Of a stretch of 19,994 nucleotides of DNA, positions 1 through 6,763 are shown one piece after another. Both the position numbers and the translations under genes were made by a program. The stretch's first letter is position 1. Every line of letters begins with the position of its first letter. The notes under the pieces are model-generated. The model ran no database searches. It was given only the letters and a program-made list of their open reading frames with translations, and had not been told where the DNA came from. Source of the DNA: Ruminococcaceae bacterium UBA1734 (GTDB lineage Bacteria; Bacillota; Clostridia; Oscillospirales; Acutalibacteraceae); assembly GCA_002315765.1 (NCBI GenBank), contig DCIE01000068.1, positions 22,142 to 42,135 on the forward strand, given 5' to 3'.

Positions 1-95
1 TTGTATATTACTTTTCTTCTATACTTCGGAACGATTACTATATGGTACTTGCATAACCATTTTGTATGTGATAAACTATTTGTGCTATTAGCCAT
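1..95 (-). CDS. tnpA: IS200/IS605-family transposase TnpA (N-terminal 31 codons only)
   Basis: The minus strand from the ATG at 95 encodes a protein beginning MANSTNSLSHTKWLCKYHIV and continuing into a PKYRRKVIY motif. The K-Y-H-x-V...PKYRRK pattern is the characteristic N-terminus of the IS200 group of HUH-type Y1 transposases, which cut and join single-stranded DNA. The gene is cut by the window edge, so the HUH motif and catalytic tyrosine are not visible and integrity cannot be judged. An AAAGGAG ribosome binding site at 101-107 supports the start. The gene follows degV in the same direction but is separated from it by a strong terminator, and it appears to have its own promoter. Confidence 0.9.
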   Translation of the reverse strand, partial: MANSTNSLSHTKWLCKYHIVIVPKYRRKVIY

Positions 96-96
96 G

Positions 97-157
97 AAAA
101 TCTCCTTTCGTTGTACTCTAAGACTTGAACACCTTATTGTACCACATTGGAGATTTT
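97..157 (-). promoter_or_regulatory. tnpA leader: extended -10 promoter and anti-Shine-Dalgarno element
   Basis: On the minus strand, TGGTACAAT at 144-136 is an extended -10 element; no good -35 is seen. The tnpA Shine-Dalgarno region GGAGATTTT (105-97) is perfectly complementary over 9 bases to AAAATCTCC at 157-149. Because that complement lies upstream of the -10, RNA starting near 129 would lack it, while RNA reading in from outside would contain it and could mask the ribosome binding site. Masking of this kind is established for IS200 and IS10. Here it is inferred from sequence. Confidence 0.6.
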
Positions 158-165
158 TTTGGTGT

Positions 166-223
166 AACCACCGATGCGCACCCGCATAGCGGGTGGTTGA
201 TTGGCTCGCACTTACGCGAGCCA
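166..223. repeat. Tandem hairpins at the IS left end
   Basis: Positions 202-223 form TGGCTCGC-ACTTAC-GCGAGCCA, a perfect 8-bp stem. Positions 166-198 form a second, interrupted stem with a 4-base loop at 179-182, and an alternative smaller perfect stem exists at 180-194 (ACCCGC-ATA-GCGGGT). In this family such structures are read by TnpA on single-stranded DNA and define strand polarity. Which of the two is the cleavage-guiding hairpin cannot be decided here. Confidence 0.7.
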
Positions 224-243
224 GCCTAAAGACGTAAAACACA

Positions 244-275
244 AAAACGGTGTAGATTTTGCTCTACACCGTTTT
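244..275 (-). terminator. Intrinsic terminator of degV
   Basis: A 13-bp perfect stem (244-256 with 263-275) has the 6-base loop TTTTGC at 257-262 on the plus strand. On the minus strand the stem is followed by a T-rich run, and it lies 14 bases past the degV stop. The A/T arms make it potentially bidirectional. It separates degV from the IS element. Confidence 0.9.
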
Positions 276-288
276 ATTATTAGTTGTA

Positions 289-1179
289 TTATACTCTTTG
301 ATTTCCTACAAAATACAAAGACACAGTACCCGGACCGCAATGAGAACCGATAATATTTCCGATATCAAATATCTTTACCTTTCCTTTTAAATTAGGAAAG
401 GTTTTTTCTATACTCTCTGCCAATAATGTGGCATCGGAATGACAATTTGAATGGCTAATATAACAATAATTATCATAATTTATGCCATCTTCACAAAGTT
501 CTTTCATTTCACTCAGCAATTTTTCGGTTGCATTCTTTTTGCCTCGCACCTTATTGTATGCAATCATTTTTCCCTTTGCGTCAAGATGCATTATAGGACA
601 AATTCCGAGTACTCCCGCAACGGTTGCCGCAACACCTGTAACCCTTCCCGACCTTCTGAAAAACTGCATATCACTTGAATAAAAGATGTGCTGAATATTA
701 TTTTTAATATTTGAAACATATTCCGCAACTTCTTCACGAGACTTTCCCTTTTCTTTTTCGTTAATAGCAAGTTCCATAAGCAAACCGAAACCGGAAGACG
801 CTGCAAGAGAATCAATAACTAATATGCGGTCTTCGCCTAACCGTTCATTTATCTCTTTTGCCGCCATTTTTGCATTGTTTACCGAAGGAGTAATTCCCGA
901 GCTTAACCCAATATGAAGTATGGGTAAATTTTCGGTCAACAGTCCTTCAAAATATTCGCCGTATTCAAACTGATTAATTTGGGATGTTTTAGGTAATTTT
1001 CCTTTTTTGATGGCATCATAGAAATTTATATGCTCGGAAATATCCCTACTCATATTATCAAAATGCACTTCATCATCAATAGTATATTTATAAAAAATAA
1101 CAGGAATATTTCTGTTCTTATAAACCGAAAAAGGAATATCCGTTGTTGATTCACAGGATAGAATAAAAGTATTGTTCAT
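289..1179 (-). CDS. degV: DegV family protein (fatty-acid-binding, FakB-like)
   Basis: This 296-residue protein has the full length of the DegV family, whose members bind a fatty acid and, as FakB, present it to the kinase FakA for phosphorylation and entry into phospholipid synthesis. Visible family marks are STTD at 11-14, TSQ at 65-67, the GLSSG loop at 91-95, DSLAASSG at about 123-130, RSGR at 176-179 and a C-terminal GSHCGPGT segment. The ATG at 1179 follows an AAAGGAG site. It appears monocistronic, with a TATAAT at 1213-1208 upstream and a strong terminator downstream. No fakA is in the window, so the fatty-acid role rests on the family. The ligand is unknown. Confidence 0.93.
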   Translation of the reverse strand: MNNTFILSCESTTDIPFSVYKNRNIPVIFYKYTIDDEVHFDNMSRDISEHINFYDAIKKGKLPKTSQINQFEYGEYFEGLLTENLPILHIGLSSGITPSVNNAKMAAKEINERLGEDRILVIDSLAASSGFGLLMELAINEKEKGKSREEVAEYVSNIKNNIQHIFYSSDMQFFRRSGRVTGVAATVAGVLGICPIMHLDAKGKMIAYNKVRGKKNATEKLLSEMKELCEDGINYDNYCYISHSNCHSDATLLAESIEKTFPNLKGKVKIFDIGNIIGSHCGPGTVSLYFVGNQRV

Positions 1180-1207
1180 AGCATTTTCTCCTTTAATTTA
1201 TATTGCT

Positions 1208-1213
1208 ATTATA
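1208..1213 (-). promoter_or_regulatory. Probable -10 element of the degV promoter
   Basis: A perfect TATAAT reads on the minus strand at 1213-1208, 28 bases upstream of the degV ATG. No convincing -35 is seen at 16-18 bases; TTTTCT is the best match. Its place between the upstream terminator and the degV ribosome binding site supports it. Confidence 0.5.
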
Positions 1214-1264
1214 CCTTAAAAGAAACACAAAGAAAACCTACTGCAACAAATTGCTGTTCTACTC

Positions 1265-1307
1265 AAAAAAATAAGACAGTAGAGTTCCGAAAATAAACTC
1301 TACTGTC
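1265..1307 (-). terminator. Intrinsic terminator of the tepA-ftsK-MBL operon
   Basis: A 12-bp perfect stem (1275-1286 with 1296-1307) has a 9-base loop and is followed on the minus strand by TTATTTTTTT. It lies 13 bases beyond the stop of the metallo-beta-lactamase gene. A second inverted repeat (1255-1262 with 1308-1315) encloses it. Confidence 0.9.
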
Positions 1308-1319
1308 AGTAGAACACCT

Positions 1320-2201
1320 TTATTTAGAGGTGTTTACAGCTATTTTTTCACCATCAATCTCAAAGATAACATCTCCGTCTTTATCGGTTCTGTAAGTTTC
1401 TATATCCCGACTTGCATATCTTGCAATAGCCTCATTATGAGGATGACCGTAGGAATTATTTTTCCCACAGGATATCACCGCATATTTCGGTGTGGTGGCA
1501 TTAAGAAACATATCGGATGAGGATGTTCTGCTTCCGTGATGAGGAACCTTTAAAATGTCGCAATCAAGGTTAAGTCCGCAATTTAATATGCCGTTTTCCG
1601 CATCATCATCGCCATCGCCGGTAAACAGAAATTTTATTTCACCGATTTTTGCCATTAGATATACCGACCTATCGTTTTCTTCGGAAAAGCCCTTATAATA
1701 AAGAACAGTAATATCAAAATCGCCTAACTTTACAGTCATACCCGGTTTTGCGGTATAAAAATTTCCGTCCTCAGCTAAACATTCTTTTTTTGCGTTATAT
1801 ACTCTATCTGCAATTGCCGAATCGCCTAATATTTCAGGATAAATCAGATTAGAAATATTAAACAAAGATACAATATCGTCAATTCCTCCGGTATGGTCGG
1901 CATGGAAATGAGAAAGAGAAATCACATCAATATTTTTAATTCCCTGCTTTTTAAGTTTGTTGCTCAAAAGCCTTGTGGATTTTTCTGTTCCGGTATCAAT
2001 TAAGGCATTTTTACCGTTGCTGGAAATCAAGGTGCAATCTCCCTGCCCCACATCGAAAAACTCCACATAATCTTCTGTTGTGGCAGTAATGACATTTTCT
2101 TTCTCTGACTTCTGAAGAAAATAAACCGCCGAAATAAAAAATACAATACAGCAGGAAAGAACCGAAAGAAATATCCGTAATTTAATCTTGTTCTTCATCA
2201 C
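1320..2201 (-). CDS. Stand-alone ComEC-type metallo-beta-lactamase-fold hydrolase, membrane anchored
   Basis: The protein has about 293 residues. A hydrophobic segment at about 9-29 looks like a signal anchor, so the catalytic domain should be outside the membrane. The domain matches the C-terminal part of ComEC/Rec2: DVGQGD at 50-55, the metal-binding HFHADH at 98-103, TGDGD at 194-198, PHHGS at 220-224 and YGHPH at 251-255. The ComEC channel and OB parts are absent, so this is not a full DNA-uptake channel. The start is GTG at 2201 or the adjacent ATG at 2198; both lie inside the end of ftsK (about 20-base overlap), so translation is probably coupled. A nuclease or phosphodiesterase role is plausible, but the substrate is unknown. 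Confidence 0.85.
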   Translation of the reverse strand: MMKNKIKLRIFLSVLSCCIVFFISAVYFLQKSEKENVITATTEDYVEFFDVGQGDCTLISSNGKNALIDTGTEKSTRLLSNKLKKQGIKNIDVISLSHFHADHTGGIDDIVSLFNISNLIYPEILGDSAIADRVYNAKKECLAEDGNFYTAKPGMTVKLGDFDITVLYYKGFSEENDRSVYLMAKIGEIKFLFTGDGDDDAENGILNCGLNLDCDILKVPHHGSRTSSSDMFLNATTPKYAVISCGKNNSYGHPHNEAIARYASRDIETYRTDKDGDVIFEIDGEKIAVNTSK

Positions 2202-4635
2202 TTAAGGTAACCGTATCAGAGGTTGTAGCTTCTCTTTCCATTAGTTGTTCTTTAGTAATCAAAACCTTTCTCGGTTTTGAGCCTTCATAAGGCCCTACAA
2301 CACCTCGAGACTCCATCTCATCTACAATTCTTGCTGCTCTTGCATATCCGAGTTTTAATTTTCTCTGTAAAAGCGATGTAGATGCCTGTCCCATCTCGAC
2401 AACAACCTTAATTGCTTCGTCAAGCATAGGGTCATCCTCGGGGCCATCTTCGGGAAGACCGGTTTTCTTTTGTTTTTCCATCGCTGCCTGTCGTTCAATT
2501 TCAACCATAATATTGTCATCGTATTTTGTGTTGCCGTTATGTTTAACAAAATCTACGACCTTCTCAACTTCTCCGTCGGAAACAAAACAGCCTTGTACCC
2601 TTTTTGGCTTATTTGACCCAATAGGACTAAACAACATATCGCCCTTGCCCAGTAGCTTTTCGGCACCACCGGCATCAAGAATTGTACGGCTATCAATTTG
2701 TGAAGAAACGGCAAAAGCAATTCTTGTGGGAATATTAGCCTTAATTACGCCGGTAACAACATCAACCGACGGACGCTGTGTTGCAATAAGCAGGTGCATT
2801 CCTGCTGCTCTTGCCTTGGCGGCAATACGGTTAATTGAGTCTTCCACCTCACTTGGGGCTGTCATCATCAAATCGGCCAACTCATCAATGATAATTACAA
2901 TATGCGGCATTTTGGTTACTTCAGGCTCGTTAGTCAATGTTTCAACAAATCTATTGTAACCCTCAATGTCTCTAACCCCTCTATCGGCAAACATTGTATA
3001 TCTTTTTTCCATCTCGCTAACAGCCCAACCAAGTGCTCCCGCCGCCTTTCTCGGGTCTGTAACAACCGGTACTAACAAATGGGGTATTCCGTTATACACT
3101 CCGAGTTCAACTACCTTTGGGTCAATCATAAGTAGTTTAACTTCCTCGGGACTTGCTTTATAAAGAATACTCATAATAATTGAGTTAATACATACCGATT
3201 TACCCGAGCCGGTAGCACCCGCAATTAGTCCGTGTGGCATTTTTGCAATATCGCCAACCACGACATTACCACCGATATCACGGCCCATAGCAACGGTTAG
3301 TTTGCTTTTTGATGCTGTAAACGCAGAGGATTCTATAATCTCTCTTACACCAACCATACTACTGGCTTTATTAGGAATTTCAATTCCCACAGCCGCCTTG
3401 TTCGGAATCGGTGCTTCAATTCTCACACCTGCGGCGGCAAGATTTAATGCAATATCATCGGCAAGTCCTGTAATCTTGCTAATCTTAACACCTGCACAGG
3501 GCTGAAGCTCGTATCGTGTAACGGTAGGTCCCTTGCTGATATCAAGTATTCTCGTTTCAACTCCGAAGCTCCTCAAAATCTCAACAAGATGGTCGGCAGT
3601 TGAATCAAGTTCTTTTGATAATGCCTTGATATCGCTTGAATTTGTAAGCTTTAACAATTCGTAAGGCGGATATCTGTAATTAATTATATTGCTGTTTTCA
3701 TCGATTTCTTTTGAAACCTTTGCTGTCTCTTTTTCAAAATCAACACTGATTTTTTGCGGTTGCTCTTCGGCATCCGAATAGTCATCGTATTCTTTGTCAA
3801 TACTTTCAAGAGCTTCGGAAACCGCATCGTTATCAGATGGAATTTCTTTTATAATATCGGTATCCTTTTCCCTATATGTATCTATTAGCTTTTGTTGTTT
3901 TTCATTATTTTCCTCTTTTTGAGGTTCGGTTTTTCTACTGCGTTTTGTCTTTTTTTCTTCATCAATGGGTACATCAATATCGTAATCATCAAACGGCACA
4001 ATATCGCCTTTTTTCGCTTCTTTAATTGCCTCAATTCGGTTAGCACGGTCTTTATACACATTTTCAGCTTGTTTGGAAACAACCGTAACGGGTTTTGAAA
4101 CCGTCTTAAAGAAAGTGATTAAGGTTGTTCCCGTAATAATCATCAAAAATACGAAAATTAGAATTATCAATGTTATTGCCGCAGCAGTTTTACCGAACGC
4201 CAAATAAATAGGATTACCGAGCAAAGCGCCTAAAAAACCGCCGTTCTTTTTTTCCACTCCCGACAAATATGCATCTGATAACTGTCTGAAAAAAGAAATT
4301 CCCTCTATTTCCTTTATTGAAAAAACATTAATGCAGGAACTTACAAGTAAAAAAAGTATAGAGGATTCTGTGGCTTTTGCACCCAATTTATCATCGGTTT
4401 TACCGAGAGCATAAACCACAGCGATAAAGCCGATTAAGAAGGGCAAAACATAAGCCATCACACCGAAAATGCCAAAAACAAAATTATGTATGGCTGTCCA
4501 AACATTTTGTCCTTTAATAAAAACCAAAAAAAGCATAAATAAAGCAACGGCAAACAAAATAACCGCATTAATATCACTTTTTGCCTTATTAACCTCTTTT
4601 TGCTTAGTAGTTGAATTCTTTTTCTTTGTTGCCAT
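2182..4635 (-). CDS. ftsK: FtsK/SpoIIIE family DNA translocase
   Basis: This 817-residue protein is a typical SpoIIIE/FtsK: an N-terminal region with about four membrane segments (roughly 22-42, 50-77, 90-105, 150-172), a Lys/Glu/Asp-rich linker at about 185-320, and the motor. Walker A GATGSGKS is at 473-480, Walker B IVIIIDE has its Asp near 584, and ATQRPSVDVVTG follows. The C-terminal winged-helix gamma domain (LLQRKLKLGYARAARIVDEM), which reads chromosome polarity sequences, is present. It is a hexameric ATPase pumping DNA through the division septum, or into the forespore if the cell sporulates. A GGGAG site lies 10 bases before the ATG. The tepA-spoIIIE neighbourhood is also found in Bacillus. 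FtsK and SpoIIIE cannot be told apart from sequence alone. Confidence 0.97.
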   Translation of the reverse strand: MATKKKNSTTKQKEVNKAKSDINAVILFAVALFMLFLVFIKGQNVWTAIHNFVFGIFGVMAYVLPFLIGFIAVVYALGKTDDKLGAKATESSILFLLVSSCINVFSIKEIEGISFFRQLSDAYLSGVEKKNGGFLGALLGNPIYLAFGKTAAAITLIILIFVFLMIITGTTLITFFKTVSKPVTVVSKQAENVYKDRANRIEAIKEAKKGDIVPFDDYDIDVPIDEEKKTKRSRKTEPQKEENNEKQQKLIDTYREKDTDIIKEIPSDNDAVSEALESIDKEYDDYSDAEEQPQKISVDFEKETAKVSKEIDENSNIINYRYPPYELLKLTNSSDIKALSKELDSTADHLVEILRSFGVETRILDISKGPTVTRYELQPCAGVKISKITGLADDIALNLAAAGVRIEAPIPNKAAVGIEIPNKASSMVGVREIIESSAFTASKSKLTVAMGRDIGGNVVVGDIAKMPHGLIAGATGSGKSVCINSIIMSILYKASPEEVKLLMIDPKVVELGVYNGIPHLLVPVVTDPRKAAGALGWAVSEMEKRYTMFADRGVRDIEGYNRFVETLTNEPEVTKMPHIVIIIDELADLMMTAPSEVEDSINRIAAKARAAGMHLLIATQRPSVDVVTGVIKANIPTRIAFAVSSQIDSRTILDAGGAEKLLGKGDMLFSPIGSNKPKRVQGCFVSDGEVEKVVDFVKHNGNTKYDDNIMVEIERQAAMEKQKKTGLPEDGPEDDPMLDEAIKVVVEMGQASTSLLQRKLKLGYARAARIVDEMESRGVVGPYEGSKPRKVLITKEQLMEREATTSDTVTLSDEEQD

Positions 4636-4657
4636 TAATATGTACTCCCATTACAGT

Positions 4658-4680
4658 CGATTCTGCTTTAAGCAGAATCG
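4658..4680. other. Perfect palindrome at the tepA-ftsK junction, tepA stop codon at its apex
   Basis: Eleven bases (4658-4668) are perfectly complementary to 4670-4680 around a single central base, and the tepA stop (4668-4670) lies in the apex. A T-run follows only on the plus strand, so it is not a standard terminator for these minus-strand genes. In the mRNA it would form a hairpin between the tepA stop and the ftsK ribosome binding site. Confidence 0.6.
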
Positions 4681-5357
4681 TTATTTTTTTCAATAAGACA
4701 ATTAAGGCTCTCAATAACTTCATTAAGAGTTCCTAAATTGTCTACAAGTCCTTCGCTGACAGCCCGTTCTCCGCCGATAACCGAGCCCACATCTGTTACA
4801 AGTTCGCCGGTATTCATCATAAGCTCGGTAAATCGTTCTTTGGTGATTTTTGAATTTTTAACCACAAAATCGGTTATTCTCTCCTGCATACGGGCAAAAT
4901 GGTTCATTGTTTGAGGTACTCCGATTACAAGCCCCGTCATTCTAACCGGATGAATAGTCATTGTGGCACTTGGAGCAATAAAGGATTTTTTACCCGAAAC
5001 AGCCAAAGGAACTCCGATAGAATGACCGCCGCCTAAAACAAAGGTTACGGTTGGTTTTTTCATACCGGAAATAAGTTCCGCAATCGCCAATCCGGCTTCA
5101 ACATCACCGCCGACAGTGTTAAGAATAATAAGCAAACCTTCTATATCCTGATTTTGCTCAATGGCGACAAGCTGGGGAATAATATGCTCATACTTGGTGG
5201 TTTTACTTTGTTCCGGCAAAATATTATGACCTTCTATTTCTCCGATTATAGTAAGACAAAATATTTTATGAACACCTTGAATTTCGGTTATACCATATTC
5301 CTTGATGCTGTCATTTTTCGACTCGCTGTCATTATTTCCAAAATTATCATTATTCAT
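4668..5357 (-). CDS. tepA: ClpP-like serine protease, TepA type
   Basis: This 229-residue protein belongs to the ClpP/crotonase fold group. Visible marks are ILNTVGGDVEAGLAIAELI at about 78-96, GGGHSIGVPLAVSG at 109-122 with the likely nucleophile Ser113, and MTIHPVRMTG at 133-142 with the likely catalytic His136. The first 25 residues are Asn/Asp/Ser-rich and probably disordered, and no signal peptide is seen, so it should be cytosolic. TepA was described in Bacillus as a translocation-enhancing peptidase acting on signal peptides; here that role is by family only. GGGAGG precedes the ATG at 5357. It is first in an operon with ftsK, the pairing seen as ymfB-spoIIIE in B. subtilis. Confidence 0.92.
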   Translation of the reverse strand: MNNDNFGNNDSESKNDSIKEYGITEIQGVHKIFCLTIIGEIEGHNILPEQSKTTKYEHIIPQLVAIEQNQDIEGLLIILNTVGGDVEAGLAIAELISGMKKPTVTFVLGGGHSIGVPLAVSGKKSFIAPSATMTIHPVRMTGLVIGVPQTMNHFARMQERITDFVVKNSKITKERFTELMMNTGELVTDVGSVIGGERAVSEGLVDNLGTLNEVIESLNCLIEKNNDSA

Positions 5358-5408
5358 AAGTTTCCTCCCAATATATTGTTTGAGAAAAAACCATAATAAT
5401 ACATAGTA

Positions 5409-5437
5409 ATTATACTATCTTTTGGTCTTTTTTGCAA
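5409..5437 (-). promoter_or_regulatory. Sigma-A promoter of tepA-ftsK-MBL
   Basis: On the minus strand, TTGCAA (5437-5432) and a perfect TATAAT (5414-5409) are separated by 17 bases. It lies between the terminator of the upstream ATPase gene and the tepA ribosome binding site. Confidence 0.8.
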
Positions 5438-5470
5438 TAAAAAAATCCACACAACTTTCGTTGTGTGGAT
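5438..5470 (-). terminator. Intrinsic terminator of the sugar ABC ATPase gene
   Basis: A perfect 10-bp stem (5445-5454 with 5461-5470) has the loop CTTTCG and on the minus strand is followed by a run of seven T. It ends 15 bases past the ATPase stop codon. The T-run adjoins the -35 of the tepA promoter. Confidence 0.93.
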
Positions 5471-5485
5471 AAAAACTAACTATTA

Positions 5486-6628
5486 TCAGTTTGTAACGGT
5501 GATTTCAGTATCTTTATCAAAGATATGAATCTTAGAAGTTTCAAAAGCAATAGTAATTCTATCGCCCGGCTTAGCGGTTGATTCAGGAGCAACACGAGCA
5601 TTAATTGATTGCTCTTCGCTGTTCATATAAAGATATGTTTCAGCACCCATAAGCTCGGTAACTTCAACATTTGCTTCAACCTTACCGTCAGGATTTGCAG
5701 CGATAAGTTCAGGCTCATCGTGAACATCCTCAGGACGAATACCCATAATAACTTCCTTACCGATATAAGGAACCAAGCAATCGTTTTTGTTCTTGCTTGC
5801 CGGAAGTTTAATTTTATACTTAACACCTGCACGAGTCTTTGTATCCTCGGTACCGTACTCTACATAGAAGTCGTCGCCTTCCTTAAGAACAACGGCATCA
5901 ATAAAGTTCATCTGAGGAGAACCGATAAATCCTGCAACGAAAAGATTGCAAGGATAGAGGTAAAGATTTTGAGGTGTATCAACCTGCTGAACGATACCAC
6001 TCTTCATAACTACGATTCTTGTACCCATTGTCATAGCCTCAGTCTGGTCATGGGTAACATAGATGAAGGTTGTACCTAAACGCTGATGCAACTTAGAAAT
6101 CTCGGTACGCATTTGTGCACGGAGCTTTGCATCCAAGTTAGATAACGGCTCGTCAAGTAAGAATACCTTTGGTTCACGAACGATTGCACGACCAAGCGCA
6201 ACACGCTGACGCTGACCACCGGACAAAGCCTTTGGCTTACGCTCAAGCAAATGCTCAATATCAAGAATTCTTGCAGCCTCTTCTACTCTTCTCTTGATTT
6301 CGTCCTTTGAAGTTTTACGAAGCTTAAGACCGAATGCCATGTTATCGAAAACTGTCATATGAGGATAAAGCGCATAGTTCTGGAAAACCATTGCGATATC
6401 ACGGTCTTTAGGTGCAACATCATTTACAAGACGATCTCCGATATAAACTTCACCGTCAGAAATTTCTTCAAGACCGGCAACCATTCTGAGAGTTGTAGAC
6501 TTACCGCAGCCGGAAGGTCCTACAAGAATGATAAATTCCTTATCTTTAATTTCAAGGTTAAAGTCGGATACAGCGGTAACGCCGCCCGGATATCTCTTGT
6601 ACACGTTGCGAAGTGATAAACTTGCCAT
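5486..6628 (-). CDS. ugpC: Sugar ABC transporter ATP-binding protein, MsmX/UgpC/MalK type
   Basis: The protein has 380 residues, the usual MalK-class length. The ATPase domain shows Walker A GPSGCGKST at 37-45, Q-loop Gln83, signature LSGGQ at 135-139, Walker B VFLLDE at 155-160 and switch His193. The C-terminal part from about 240 is the TOBE/MalK-type regulatory domain (GIRPEDVHD). It energises uptake of sugars or glycerol-3-phosphate at the cytoplasmic face of the membrane. No permease or binding-protein genes are nearby, and it has its own promoter and terminator. This fits a shared MsmX-like ATPase serving several transporters. GGAGGT lies 9 bases before the ATG. The choice between ugpC and msmX is arbitrary from sequence. 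Confidence 0.95.
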   Translation of the reverse strand: MASLSLRNVYKRYPGGVTAVSDFNLEIKDKEFIILVGPSGCGKSTTLRMVAGLEEISDGEVYIGDRLVNDVAPKDRDIAMVFQNYALYPHMTVFDNMAFGLKLRKTSKDEIKRRVEEAARILDIEHLLERKPKALSGGQRQRVALGRAIVREPKVFLLDEPLSNLDAKLRAQMRTEISKLHQRLGTTFIYVTHDQTEAMTMGTRIVVMKSGIVQQVDTPQNLYLYPCNLFVAGFIGSPQMNFIDAVVLKEGDDFYVEYGTEDTKTRAGVKYKIKLPASKNKNDCLVPYIGKEVIMGIRPEDVHDEPELIAANPDGKVEANVEVTELMGAETYLYMNSEEQSINARVAPESTAKPGDRITIAFETSKIHIFDKDTEITVTN

Positions 6629-6646
6629 ATTAAAAATACCTCCAAT

Positions 6647-6665
6647 TGGAACACTTTAGTGTCCA
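6647..6665. promoter_or_regulatory. Imperfect palindrome in the ATPase 5' leader
   Basis: The 19-base segment TGGAACACTTTAGTGTCCA folds back on itself as 8 bp with one bulged base. It lies between the predicted transcription start (near 6679) and the ribosome binding site. It could be a repressor operator or a leader hairpin. No regulator is identified. Confidence 0.35.
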
Positions 6666-6685
6666 CGCATACATATTACAACGAT

Positions 6686-6714
6686 ATTATATCAATTTTT
6701 CAGCAAAATTTCAA
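6686..6714 (-). promoter_or_regulatory. Sigma-A promoter of the sugar ABC ATPase gene
   Basis: On the minus strand, TTGAAA (6714-6709) and a perfect TATAAT (6691-6686) are separated by 17 bases, in an AT-rich gap. The leader would be about 50 bases long. Confidence 0.85.
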
Positions 6715-6763
6715 CATTTATTTTTCACAATGTTATAAGACATATTTTGTTTAAATTGTATGC

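Larger units (their letters stand above)
1..230 (-). mobile_element. IS200/IS605-family element, left-end portion (continues beyond window)
   Basis: The partial transposase at 1-95 is preceded by about 135 bases of non-coding DNA with two strong hairpins. One is a perfect 8-bp stem at 202-223 with a 6-base loop. The other is an imperfect hairpin at 166-198 (AACCACC with GGTGGTT, ATGCG with CGCAT). Subterminal hairpins ahead of a short tyrosine transposase gene are the hallmark of IS200/IS605 ends, which lack terminal inverted repeats. The outer boundary is an estimate: the element probably stops between 223 and the degV terminator at 244, and a TTTA read on the minus strand at 230-227 could be the target. 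The other end lies outside the window. Confidence 0.8.

Noticed and set aside
1..189. Open frame on the plus strand at the left edge
   Set aside because: It is antisense to tnpA and to the IS end hairpins, and its protein has no recognisable family or ribosome binding site.
2513..2959. 148-codon open frame on the plus strand within ftsK
   Set aside because: It is fully antisense to the FtsK motor domain, whose motifs are intact; the frame has no ribosome binding site and the product resembles no family.
4658..4690. Terminator between tepA and ftsK
   Set aside because: The T-run follows the hairpin only on the plus strand, while both genes are on the minus strand.
5609..6079. 156-codon open frame on the plus strand within the ABC ATPase gene
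   Set aside because: It is antisense to a complete conserved ATPase; openness is explained by codon bias of the opposite strand.
6692..6763. Terminator after rsuA
   Set aside because: Only a weak 6-bp AT-rich stem (AACATT/AATGTT) with a long loop is present and no proper T-run follows.
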